A stretch of 64,000 bases of DNA from JBAIYU01 sp036763085 (GTDB lineage: Bacteria > Bacillota > Negativicutes > DSM-1736 > Dendrosporobacteraceae): contig NZ_JBAIYU010000010.1 in the NCBI RefSeq assembly GCF_036763085.1, positions 310,001-374,000 on the forward strand, in the 5' to 3' direction. Of this stretch, positions 34,845 through 43,040 are shown in pieces (position 1 is the first letter of the stretch; each line of letters begins with the position of its first letter). The translations under genes were made by a program, and so were the position numbers. The notes under the pieces are model-generated. The model saw nothing but the letters and a program-made list of their open reading frames with translations, did no database searches and was not told where the DNA came from.

Positions 34845-35678
34845 CTAATCATCCAGTTCGCCAAGAAATAATTGACATTCTTCCTTGGTCGGTGCTTTAC
34901 CATGCCAGTCAGCTACGTTTTCCATCTGGCAAACGCCTTTACCTTTTACGGTATGGGCAACAATAACTGTAGGCTGCCCTTTCACTGTTTTAGCAGTTTG
35001 GATAGCATCATAGATAGCATTGATATCATGTCCGTCAATTTCAATTACATTCCAACCAAATGCTGCCCATTTTTCAGGAATAGGCAGAGGAGACATTACC
35101 TCAGCGACCGGTCCGTCTATCTGTAGACCATTAAAATCAACGAATGCTGTAACATTGTCTAGCTTGTAATGGCCTGCGAACATCGCTGCTTCCCACACCA
35201 TACCTTCTTCTAACTCACCATCACCTAACACAGCAAAAATACGGTTGCTGCGACCATCAAGCTTGCTCGCTAGAGCCATACCATTGGCTGCACTTAGACC
35301 TTGTCCAAGTGAACCTGTCGACATATCAACCCCAGGCAGATCCTTCATGCTCGGATGTCCCTGCAAACGGCTGTTAATCTTACGCAGTGTAAGCAATTCT
35401 TCTTCTGGCAAAAAGCCTTTCTCACAAAGTGTAGCATAAAGTACTGGAGCAGCATGACCTTTGCAAAGCACAAATCTGTCGCGCTCAGGATCATTTGGAT
35501 TTTTCGGATCAACTTTCATTTCGGCAAAATATAAAGTTACTAAGATATCTGCAGCCGAAAGAGATCCACCTGGATGACCTGAATTAGCCTCAGTAACCAT
35601 CTTTACAATATTTCGCCGAACTGACCTAGCTCGGTCTTCTAGTTGTGTTACTTGTTCAGCCGTTAATTTTTCAGCCAT
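34845..35678 (-). CDS. transketolase N-terminal subunit
   Basis: About 277 residues. It contains GHPGGSLSAADILVTLYF, KGHAAPVLYATLCEKGF, the TPP-binding motif GDGELEEGMVWEAAMFAGHYKLDN and VDFNGLQIDG. The frame is open to 35786 and into a repeat copy, but GGAGG before the ATG at 35678 (MAEKLTAEQVTQ) fixes the start. Pairs with the downstream C-terminal subunit. Confidence 0.95.
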   Translation of the reverse strand: MAEKLTAEQVTQLEDRARSVRRNIVKMVTEANSGHPGGSLSAADILVTLYFAEMKVDPKNPNDPERDRFVLCKGHAAPVLYATLCEKGFLPEEELLTLRKINSRLQGHPSMKDLPGVDMSTGSLGQGLSAANGMALASKLDGRSNRIFAVLGDGELEEGMVWEAAMFAGHYKLDNVTAFVDFNGLQIDGPVAEVMSPLPIPEKWAAFGWNVIEIDGHDINAIYDAIQTAKTVKGQPTVIVAHTVKGKGVCQMENVADWHGKAPTKEECQLFLGELDD

Positions 35679-35718
35679 ATGTAAATCAACCTCCTTACAT
35701 TCCTTAAAAGATTCTATA

Positions 35719-35835
35719 TTAACCGCAGAGGGCGCAGAGTACACAGAGTGGATACGGAAATTTACCGCGCGATAATTATCGCACATAAAATAATCCTATT
35801 AGTAACCCTCTGCGACCTCTGTGTACTCTGCGGTT
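35719..35835. repeat. dispersed palindromic repeat, family 1, copy 10
   Basis: Arms TTAACCGCAGAGGGCGCAGA and GTGTACTCTGCGGTTA; tip GCGAT-AATT-ATCGC. It lies between the first YitT gene and the transketolase operon, 14 bp from the YitT stop. Confidence 0.92.
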
Positions 35836-35849
35836 AGTAAACGTCACCC

Positions 35850-36689
35850 TTACTTCGTTCGTGTAAAGCCTTCGCCTAGCACCTCGTGGACATCGGCCAC
35901 AATTACAAAGGCGGTTTTATCTATTTTATATATTATATCCTTAAGGGCAGTAACTTCGCTTGTACTTACTACACATAACAGCGTTTCCCGGAACTGTCCC
36001 GTATATGCACCTCTGCCTTGCAGGTAAGTGGCACCTCGCTCCATTTCTTTTAGAATGGCTTGAGCAACATTGTCCGGGGAATTTGTCATAATAATAAAAG
36101 CTTTAGCTGAACTAGGACCCTCTTGAATAAGATCAATAATATGAGTAGTTACAAATAGTGATATCAGAGCGTAAAGCGACAGCTCAGCACTTTCAAACAA
36201 AATACCGGCAAGTGCAATTACAAAAAAATCTACCATTAATAAAGATTGACCAATACTTATACCAAAAATTTTGTTAATAATAGCTGCAGCTAAATCAGTG
36301 CCAGCCGTTGTTCCCCTAAATCTAAAAACCAACCCCAAACCTATTCCGCATAGTACTCCACCATATAGCGAACTGAGCAATAAATCCTTAGTAAGAACAG
36401 GTGTAAATGGCGCAGTACTGTCGATAGCTATAGATAAAATAGCTGCACCATAAAGGGTATTAATACCAAACCTTGTCCCTAGCACCTTTAAACTTAGTAA
36501 AAATAGCGGAATGTTTAGAGCAAGCATGGTTAATCCGACAGGTGATCCAAAAACGTAGTGAAGGACAGTAGCCAGACCGCTTACTCCGCCTGCAGCTACC
36601 TTGTTAGGGATTAGGAACATATTAAGACCGACTGCAGTAACAACCGAACCCAGGGTTATTCCTAAATACTGGCGCAGCCATTTTGGCAT
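35850..36689 (-). CDS. YitT family membrane protein (copy 1)
   Basis: 279 residues. Five or six N-terminal membrane helices (YitT/DUF161) contain NKVAAGGVSGLATVLHY and TLYGAAILS; a C-terminal cytoplasmic DUF2179 domain contains GATYLQGRGAYTGQ and LLCVVSTSEVTALKDIIY. Function is uncharacterised. GGAGGTGGAAGC precedes the ATG. It follows a closely similar paralogue by 29 bp, clearly a tandem duplication. Confidence 0.92.
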   Translation of the reverse strand: MPKWLRQYLGITLGSVVTAVGLNMFLIPNKVAAGGVSGLATVLHYVFGSPVGLTMLALNIPLFLLSLKVLGTRFGINTLYGAAILSIAIDSTAPFTPVLTKDLLLSSLYGGVLCGIGLGLVFRFRGTTAGTDLAAAIINKIFGISIGQSLLMVDFFVIALAGILFESAELSLYALISLFVTTHIIDLIQEGPSSAKAFIIMTNSPDNVAQAILKEMERGATYLQGRGAYTGQFRETLLCVVSTSEVTALKDIIYKIDKTAFVIVADVHEVLGEGFTRTK

Positions 36690-36718
36690 GCTTCCACCTC
36701 CGCGCTAAGTTCTAAACT

Positions 36719-37570
36719 CTAACGCTGTGAAGATTTCACCGGTGTAAATCCTTCCCCTAGAACTTCATGGGCATCTGCCACAATAACAAAAGCTTTTTGA
36801 TCTTTTTGATATATTAATTCTTTAAGCTGAGTTACTTCACTCGTACTAACAACACATAGCAGCAATTCACGATCCTGTCCAGTATAACCGCCTTTACCTT
36901 GCAGAAAGGTAACGCCGCGGTCGATTTCATAGAGAATACCATCAGCTACTTGCTGGGGTTTATCCGTCATAATTAAGAATGCCTTAGACGTACTTGGTCC
37001 TTCCTGAACCAAGTCGATAATCTGCGCTGTTACAAAAATAGAAATTGTTGCATACAAGGCGAGCTCTGGGCTTTTAAAAACAACCCCGGCGAAGGCAACA
37101 ACTAGAAAATCTGCAGCTAACAGTGCCTGCCCTACACTAATACCATATAGTTTGTTTAAAATAGCAGCAGCCATGGCTGTTCCGGCAGTGTTGCCTTTGA
37201 ATCGAAAAACCAACCCCATCCCAATACCACTTAAAACGCCGCCGTATAAAGAACTAAGCAGCAAATCGTGGGTTAATACGGGAGTATATGGTGCAAGTAA
37301 ATCAATACTGATCGATAAGGCAGCTGCTCCATATAATGTGTTTAAGCCATAGCGAGTTCCTAATATCTTTATACCTACAAAGAACAGAGGTATGTTAAAA
37401 GCCAGCATTATTAAACCAACAGACCAGCCTGATAAATAATGCAGTACCGTTGCTAGGCCGCTGACACCGCCGGCAGCAATTTTATTAGGAATTAAAAACA
37501 TATTTAAAGCAGCAGCAGTTAGTACTATGCCAACGGTCATACCCGCATATTGGCGCAGCCATTTGTTCAT
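36719..37570 (-). CDS. YitT family membrane protein (copy 2)
   Basis: 283 residues, colinear with the previous entry (NKIAAGGVSGLATVLHYLSG, TLYGAAALSIS, GVTFLQGKGGYTGQ, LLCVVSTSEVTQL). Differences are spread along the length, so the duplication is not recent. GGAGGTGATTGG precedes the ATG, 4 bp after the csaB stop, which places both YitT genes in one operon with csaB and the DUF5693 gene. Confidence 0.92.
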   Translation of the reverse strand: MNKWLRQYAGMTVGIVLTAAALNMFLIPNKIAAGGVSGLATVLHYLSGWSVGLIMLAFNIPLFFVGIKILGTRYGLNTLYGAAALSISIDLLAPYTPVLTHDLLLSSLYGGVLSGIGMGLVFRFKGNTAGTAMAAAILNKLYGISVGQALLAADFLVVAFAGVVFKSPELALYATISIFVTAQIIDLVQEGPSTSKAFLIMTDKPQQVADGILYEIDRGVTFLQGKGGYTGQDRELLLCVVSTSEVTQLKELIYQKDQKAFVIVADAHEVLGEGFTPVKSSQR

Positions 37571-37574
37571 CCAA

Positions 37575-38681
37575 TCACCTCCGCGCTTTGCTGGCAGCGA
37601 TAAGTTCTATTGCCAGTTCGGCATTACGGAAGGCTTTATCCCGTAATGAATTTATTCTATCATCCTGAGGCCTGTTATCTGCGTTGATTTGCGGCCATAT
37701 TTGTCGTACCTTATTAAGCAATCCATCAACTGTTACACTTTTCAGTGTACCAACATGCTTATCACCGATAGATTCGAGAAATCTGTCAATTTTGGGGTCA
37801 TATGAAATACCAATTGCCGGAACATGCATAACACCAGCAAAAATCAGCGCATGCAATCTTATGCTGATAAGCATATCTAAATTACCCACAAGTGATAATA
37901 ATTCACTGGTAGTATATTCATCGTTAAGCAACACAGAAGGATATTTAGCCCTGCCAGCTATTTTTTGTGCTACTTCGACATCCTCAGGAAACTGCATGGG
38001 CAGATAAACAATTTTGGCACCAAATTCTTCAACAATTTTGTCAGCTGTTTGTGCTAATACGTTCTTATAATGTCCCCAGTCTTTCCATTCACGAACAGCT
38101 ATACCTACTAAGGGACTTGCGCCTCCCACGCCGTATTTACGCAGAATAGCACGACCAATCTGCTTGTCGACCTGATGAATAGCGAGTACCGGGTCTGCCG
38201 TAACGTAAACATTGGGCTTTGTCACTTTCAGCCGTTTAAGCTCGTCGCGTGAACCTTCGTCACGCACAGTTATTAAGTCTACCATATTGCCGATATAGCT
38301 CATAGCTCCCCGAGCAAGTGAGCCACACACCGGACCAATTCCTTGGGCATACAACATAACTGGCTTTCCAAGCTTTTTGGCCAGCATCATAATACTTAGA
38401 TAATAGTACAAGCTGCGATCACTTGTGACATCCTGCAATAGACTTCCGCCGCCGCTTATTAGCAAATCACTTTTAGCTAGAGCGCGAACAATCTCAGGAT
38501 AATTAAGTCTATATACAGCGGCAACACCATGACGCTTTCTGGTATCTTCAGGATTTCCTGATATAACAGTAATTTTAACATTTGGGTCCAAATCGGTTAA
38601 AACTTCAATCATTGCAGCCAGCATTGCTTCATCGCCGGCATTAGCAAAACCATAATAACCGGAAACTACTATTTCACTCAT
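37575..38681 (-). CDS. csaB: polysaccharide pyruvyl transferase CsaB
   Basis: 368 residues starting MSEIVVSGYYGFANAGDEAML, with LLISGGGSLLQDVTS, YAQGIGPV and SIRLHALIFAGVMHVPAIGISYDPK, the CsaB hallmarks. In other bacteria it adds pyruvate ketals to secondary cell-wall polymers, which then bind SLH domains. In Negativicutes this would matter for SLH-bearing outer-membrane proteins (inference). AAGGGGAC precedes the ATG, which overlaps the DUF5693 stop by 8 bp. Confidence 0.94.
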   Translation of the reverse strand: MSEIVVSGYYGFANAGDEAMLAAMIEVLTDLDPNVKITVISGNPEDTRKRHGVAAVYRLNYPEIVRALAKSDLLISGGGSLLQDVTSDRSLYYYLSIMMLAKKLGKPVMLYAQGIGPVCGSLARGAMSYIGNMVDLITVRDEGSRDELKRLKVTKPNVYVTADPVLAIHQVDKQIGRAILRKYGVGGASPLVGIAVREWKDWGHYKNVLAQTADKIVEEFGAKIVYLPMQFPEDVEVAQKIAGRAKYPSVLLNDEYTTSELLSLVGNLDMLISIRLHALIFAGVMHVPAIGISYDPKIDRFLESIGDKHVGTLKSVTVDGLLNKVRQIWPQINADNRPQDDRINSLRDKAFRNAELAIELIAASKARR

Positions 38682-40728
38682 GCTTAGCCGGTCCCCTTCC
38701 TAAAGCGAAGGATATATAATATAGAATATGCGCACCAATCGCTGCTATTATTCCGACAATTATCCCCATAGCCAAACCATCTAAAGCGCGTATAAACGAC
38801 ATAAAGACAGGTGTTCTCAGGTGGGCAAAAGTCTCGACAAGTGAGCCTTGTGCAATCGTCGCAACTACCACTAGTACGTAAAATAATGCTATTGGCCACT
38901 TGCGATATACAGCCATTACTGCTAAAAAGAATGCAGGATGGCCAATCATAAATTCTTTTCCTCTCGGCCTTGCATACATTACCTGTTCAAAGAAGGCTCT
39001 CATTTTAAGTTCGAATGCTGGAACAGGTACACCAGCTGTATGACCTGACCGACCTATAAATACCCAAGCAGCAACAGCAGTTACTGCCAAAATCAGCAAG
39101 CTTTTGAGCTGAACAGGGTAATTTAATATTTTGACAGCCTGATCCCATATGCTATGAGATCCACCGTCCTCACTCTTGAACATATCATAACGTACCAAAA
39201 AGGTAAGCGTAATTAAAATAAGTGGTCCAACAAAGGTAAGCTTTACACCACGGAAAATTTCCATCTCCAAGAAATAACGGACATCCCCTAGCGTTGCAGC
39301 TACATAAAAACCGCCAACAAGTGATAAAAATACGGCAATAGTCAAACTAGTTATAGCTGCACCGATAATCCTCATCAGTGATACACTTTTATATGGAACA
39401 ATTGAGCGCCAACGATCCAGCATCCAGGTCATAGTCAAGACCGGGAAGATAATAGCACTAACTAATGCAACCGCCTGCCGTACAAGCATACCGCTGCCTT
39501 TTAGCAAAGGAACTGCTAGTAAAACAGATATTACAGCAACGATTATATACTGATATTTTGCGCTAAACGGTTTTAAAAGAGTCAAATACAGCACACCAGC
39601 TGCCGTTGCACCAATGCAAATTATTGCTAAAAGTAATGGGCTTGGGAAATATGGCTGATATGTTCCCGCTCTTCCTATGGTAAATCCTTTAGCAATTAAC
39701 TCGTTATTTACACTAGATATATAATCGATATTAGTCTCGATTAGGGTTTTACCAGGCTCAGGCTTATCGTATTTGCGCATAAGATTCATGCGAATATTAC
39801 GTTCCTGGTCGGTAAGTACCCAACGCTGCACAGCCTCGTCAGTTTTCAGCTTTGGCTGCTCATCTTTTGGTATCACGTAAACCCTTGCTGCTTGATAATT
39901 GATCGCCGCAGCTAATTGTGTTAAACCTTCTTGTTTTAGAAACTGAAGCTGGAGCGGATGTTCAATCATTGCCAATGTAAGCTTTTGCTGCTTAAACTTT
40001 TCTGCAGTAATCGCTAAGTTGTCAGGATAACCTAATACTTCTTCCCCAACAAACATAACAGATGATACGTTTTCTGTAACAGCTAAGCGATCAAATACTG
40101 CTTGTACGTCTTGTGCCGTTACTTTTGTATAGTTAGTTGGCCGTGCAACTATGTAGAAACCATTTGCGGCTACTTCCTTCATCTCGTCTGTTGGTAAACC
40201 CAGGTTCCATTTAACAACCTTTTCGAAATTAGCCTTAATATCGAGCACTTGACGGCCGCCGATATTTAAGACGCTGACACGGTCAGCTGAAAGCCGGCGC
40301 TCAAGATCATTTTTAACTTCACTGAACACGCTGGCGTCTTGACCGGTTATATAAATATCTTCAGATTTAATACTCCCTGCTTCAGCTAAAGCGCGCCATG
40401 ACGGATCAGATAACGTTCCAGTTCGATACTGATGCAGGATTTGCGCTCCCTGAACAGAAGTAATTTTACCGCTTTTATTTAATTTTTCTAAGGTAGTTTC
40501 ATAGACAGCCAGCGAGGTAATTCCTGCTGATTTCAATTGAGCAAGTACACTTTGTACTGGCACACCTTCGATCTGCGCTAATTCAACCGCATCCTCATAG
40601 TCCATTATTAACTCAACTGTTGTATTATTCTCTTCAACCTTATGTCTTTGCCAGCCAATAGTAAGAGCTGCCATCAAGCCAAGAATTATCAAGGCTACTA
40701 AAACCCGGTTATATTTGAAGTGCGTCAA
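38674..40728 (-). CDS. DUF5693 family integral membrane protein
   Basis: About 684 residues: one N-terminal helix (LVALIILGLMAALTIGW), a large outside domain of about 340 residues (VQSVLAQLKSAGITSLAVYETTLEKL, LGLPTDEMKEVAANGFYIVARP), then about eight membrane helices. It matches the DUF5693 proteins encoded next to CsaB in Firmicutes; a role in supplying or flipping pyruvylated polymer has been proposed only from context. The frame is open to 40767, but AAGGTGGAG before TTG 40728 suggests MTHFKYNRV as the start. Confidence 0.8.
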   Translation of the reverse strand: MTHFKYNRVLVALIILGLMAALTIGWQRHKVEENNTTVELIMDYEDAVELAQIEGVPVQSVLAQLKSAGITSLAVYETTLEKLNKSGKITSVQGAQILHQYRTGTLSDPSWRALAEAGSIKSEDIYITGQDASVFSEVKNDLERRLSADRVSVLNIGGRQVLDIKANFEKVVKWNLGLPTDEMKEVAANGFYIVARPTNYTKVTAQDVQAVFDRLAVTENVSSVMFVGEEVLGYPDNLAITAEKFKQQKLTLAMIEHPLQLQFLKQEGLTQLAAAINYQAARVYVIPKDEQPKLKTDEAVQRWVLTDQERNIRMNLMRKYDKPEPGKTLIETNIDYISSVNNELIAKGFTIGRAGTYQPYFPSPLLLAIICIGATAAGVLYLTLLKPFSAKYQYIIVAVISVLLAVPLLKGSGMLVRQAVALVSAIIFPVLTMTWMLDRWRSIVPYKSVSLMRIIGAAITSLTIAVFLSLVGGFYVAATLGDVRYFLEMEIFRGVKLTFVGPLILITLTFLVRYDMFKSEDGGSHSIWDQAVKILNYPVQLKSLLILAVTAVAAWVFIGRSGHTAGVPVPAFELKMRAFFEQVMYARPRGKEFMIGHPAFFLAVMAVYRKWPIALFYVLVVVATIAQGSLVETFAHLRTPVFMSFIRALDGLAMGIIVGIIAAIGAHILYYISFALGRGPAKHE

Positions 40729-40884
40729 CAATCTCTCCACCTTATGTAAAAAATCACAAACTCCCACTATTATCTTATCTAGTTTTACCTATTAAGCTAA
40801 TCCTTTATGCAAAATTAACTTATTCTGCCACAGAATGGCAATATCCTGCCCTGAAGCAAAAAGTTTTAACGAAAAAAAACGGTT

Positions 40885-41001
40885 TAAACCGCAGAGTACG
40901 CGGAGTACGCGGAGTGGTTACAGAGAGAAAAAAGCGCGATAAGTATCGCACAAAAACACACCCTTTGCGGTCCCTCTGCGCCCTCCGCGTACTCTGCGGT
41001 T
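40885..41001. repeat. dispersed palindromic repeat, family 1, copy 11
   Basis: Arms TAAACCGCAGAGTACGCGGA and CCGCGTACTCTGCGGTT; tip GCGAT-AAGT-ATCGC. Ends 10 bp before the hairpin 41012-41036. Confidence 0.92.
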
Positions 41002-41011
41002 CAATAAGGAA

Positions 41012-41036
41012 GCCTCTATAGTTGTGCTATAGAGGC
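41012..41036 (-). terminator. hairpin after the DUF2993 gene, weak terminator
   Basis: GCCTCTATAG and CTATAGAGGC pair perfectly around 5 bases, but only TTCCTTATT follows on the minus strand, so termination strength is uncertain. Confidence 0.6.
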
Positions 41037-41051
41037 AGTTACTAATATATG

Positions 41052-41741
41052 TTACGGTCTGTTATCCGTATAAATAACTACTCTTCCCTGTTCGAGGACT
41101 ATATTGCGGACTTTTACATCAAACGGAAGCTTTTTTAAGTCAAAGATCGGGACTTCAGTCAGCATGTTGCCGCCGATACTGCCGACCAAGTTGTTATTGA
41201 GCAGAATTCTGTCTGTAACAAATTTAATCTTTTGTCCGTCGCCCACAATCTTACCTTCGAGCGTAATTGCGACAGTGGCAAAACCGCCTATTGAAAAGTT
41301 GCTGCCTACTTGGATCTTATCTGGAGTAATTGCAACAGTGGCATTTTTAATACCTTTAACAGACTGATTCAAAAACCGGGCCAGTTCCTCCTGTGAAAAA
41401 GCAACTTTTAGATCGACCTCACCAACGGATTGAATAGCAACCAACCTGCGGCTGATAAGAGTACCCATATCAAGCTGAACATCTTTGAGTACAGCATTAA
41501 GTTCACTGAAGGTGATCCTATCAGTTTTAGCATTTTGCGCATTTAAGGTAATCTTATCGAACTTCCCGCCCAGCATAAGAAGTGCGGGACGTTTTTCTAC
41601 GTCAGCTTTCACATTCTCACTGCCAGTAAGACTTACCATACCTTGAGACATGATGTCTGATATGGCAATAGGCAGCAGCAGCTGGCTGCCAAGCAGCAAT
41701 ACACAGATTATACCAAGCCCAATAATTAATCTTCTTGTCAC
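41052..41741 (-). CDS. DUF2993 (LmeA-like) lipid-binding family protein
   Basis: 229 residues. A signal anchor (about 4-25, LIIGLGIICVLLLGSQLLLP) precedes a DUF2993 domain with VKADVEKRPALLMLGGKFDKITLNA and VGSNFSIGGFATVAITLEGKI. Mycobacterial LmeA, a relative, binds phospholipids in the periplasm; here a role in envelope lipid handling would be inference. Start is a GTG with GGAGGCGAGGG upstream. It follows prfB by 31 bp. Confidence 0.85.
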   Translation of the reverse strand: MTRRLIIGLGIICVLLLGSQLLLPIAISDIMSQGMVSLTGSENVKADVEKRPALLMLGGKFDKITLNAQNAKTDRITFSELNAVLKDVQLDMGTLISRRLVAIQSVGEVDLKVAFSQEELARFLNQSVKGIKNATVAITPDKIQVGSNFSIGGFATVAITLEGKIVGDGQKIKFVTDRILLNNNLVGSIGGNMLTEVPIFDLKKLPFDVKVRNIVLEQGRVVIYTDNRP

Positions 41742-41772
41742 AGGCCCTCGCCTCCATGAGAGATGTGGTATC

Positions 41773-42874
41773 CTATTGCATCCCGCTTTTTAAGTAAGCC
41801 TCTACGAATAAATCAATATCGCCGTCCATAACAGCTTGGGTGTTTCCAGTTTCCGCACTGGTCCGATGATCTTTAACCATGTGATATGGATGGAATACAT
41901 ATGAACGAATCTGACTACCCCATTCAATAGCTTGATATTCCCCAGCTATTTCGGCTTTAGCCTCAGCCTGTTTTTGACGTTCCAATTCAAACAGTTTAGC
42001 CCTTAATAATTTCATACATTGTTCACGATTCTGAATCTGAGAACGCTCACTTTGACACTGAACAACCACTCCGGTTGGTATATGAGTCATCCGAACAGCT
42101 GAATCGGTTTTGTTAATATGCTGTCCGCCAGCACCACCTGCTCGGAAAGTATCAACTCTTAGATCAACTGGATTTATATTAATATCAACATTATCATCGA
42201 TTTCTGGCATTACATCAACTGCAGCAAATGATGTGTGTCTACGACCGCTGGCATCGAATGGAGAAATTCTTACAAGACGATGAACACCTTTCTCCGATTT
42301 TAAATAGCCATAGGCGTTGCGACCGGAGATAAGAATTGTGGCACTTTTTACACCAGCTTCATCACCAGCCAAAAAGTCCATTGTTTCTACTTTGAAATCA
42401 TTTTTTTCAGCCCATCGCACATACATTCGAAGCAGCATCTGAGCCCAGTCTTGAGCTTCTGTACCGCCAGCACCTGCGTGCAGCGTCAGTATTGCATTAT
42501 TAGCGTCATATTCACCGGAAAGCATCAGCATTAGCTCGAGATGCTCAATATCTTTGGCAATTGACTTGATTGCATAAGTTACATCAGGATAGACACTCTC
42601 ATCCTTTTCATCCATTCCCAGCTGCCAAAGAATTGCCATATCAGCGTGACGTTCATACAAATTATTGTATTGTGCGACAGCGTCTTTTATGCCTGTCAGT
42701 TCCTGCATAACCTTTTGAGCCTGTTCAGGCTGATCCCAAAAACCCGGCTCACTAATCTTATATTCTAACTCAGCAATTTTCTCCTCTTTGCCAGCTACGT
42801 CAAAGAGAAACCCTCATTTCGCCAAGCTTCTTTTCCATATCAACAATTTGCACCCGCAAATCTTCTAAAAGCAT
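41773..42874 (-). CDS. prfB: peptide chain release factor 2 with +1 programmed frameshift
   Basis: The coding sequence is split: ATG 42874 gives 24 codons (MLLEDLRVQIVDMEKKLGEM...) ending CTT TGA at 42805-42800. After skipping T 42802 the frame continues GAC GTA GCT (DVAGKEEKIAEL) to 41773, a total of 366 residues, the normal RF2 length. The stop-recognition motif SPF (RISPFDASGRRH) and the catalytic GGQ (AGGAGGQHINKTDS) are present. It releases peptides at UGA and UAA. The in-frame UGA lets RF2 limit its own synthesis. AAGGGAG precedes the ATG. secA lies upstream, as in other Firmicutes. Confidence 0.96.
42800..42814 (-). promoter_or_regulatory. prfB programmed frameshift site
   Basis: On the minus strand the site reads AGGGTTTCTCTTTGA followed by C: a Shine-Dalgarno-like GAGGG, then the slippery CTT and the UGA stop followed by C. 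The gap between AGGG and CTT is 5 nt, against 3 nt in the classical AGGGGGTATCTTTGAC. Confidence 0.93.
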
Positions 42875-42903
42875 TGTCTCAACTCCCTTAAAAAGCCGTA
42901 AAA

Positions 42904-43012
42904 TTTAACCGCAGAGTACGCAGAGATCGCAGAGGGCTACTATGCGATAATTATCGCACAGTAAATTTATATAGCTCTGCGTTCCCTCTGCGTACTCCGC
43001 GTACTCTGCGGT
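42904..43012. repeat. dispersed palindromic repeat, family 1, copy 12
   Basis: Arms TTAACCGCAGAGTACGCAGA and CCGCGTACTCTGCGGTT; the tip TGCGATAATTATCGCA (42953-42968) is a perfect 16-bp palindrome. It separates secA from prfB. Confidence 0.92.
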
Positions 43013-43040
43013 TCATCGTCATTCTTTATCCTTAAAAAAC

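Noticed and set aside
41773..42874. Disrupted prfB (pseudogene)
   Set aside because: The break is the standard CTT TGA C programmed frameshift and both parts align with a normal 366-residue RF2.
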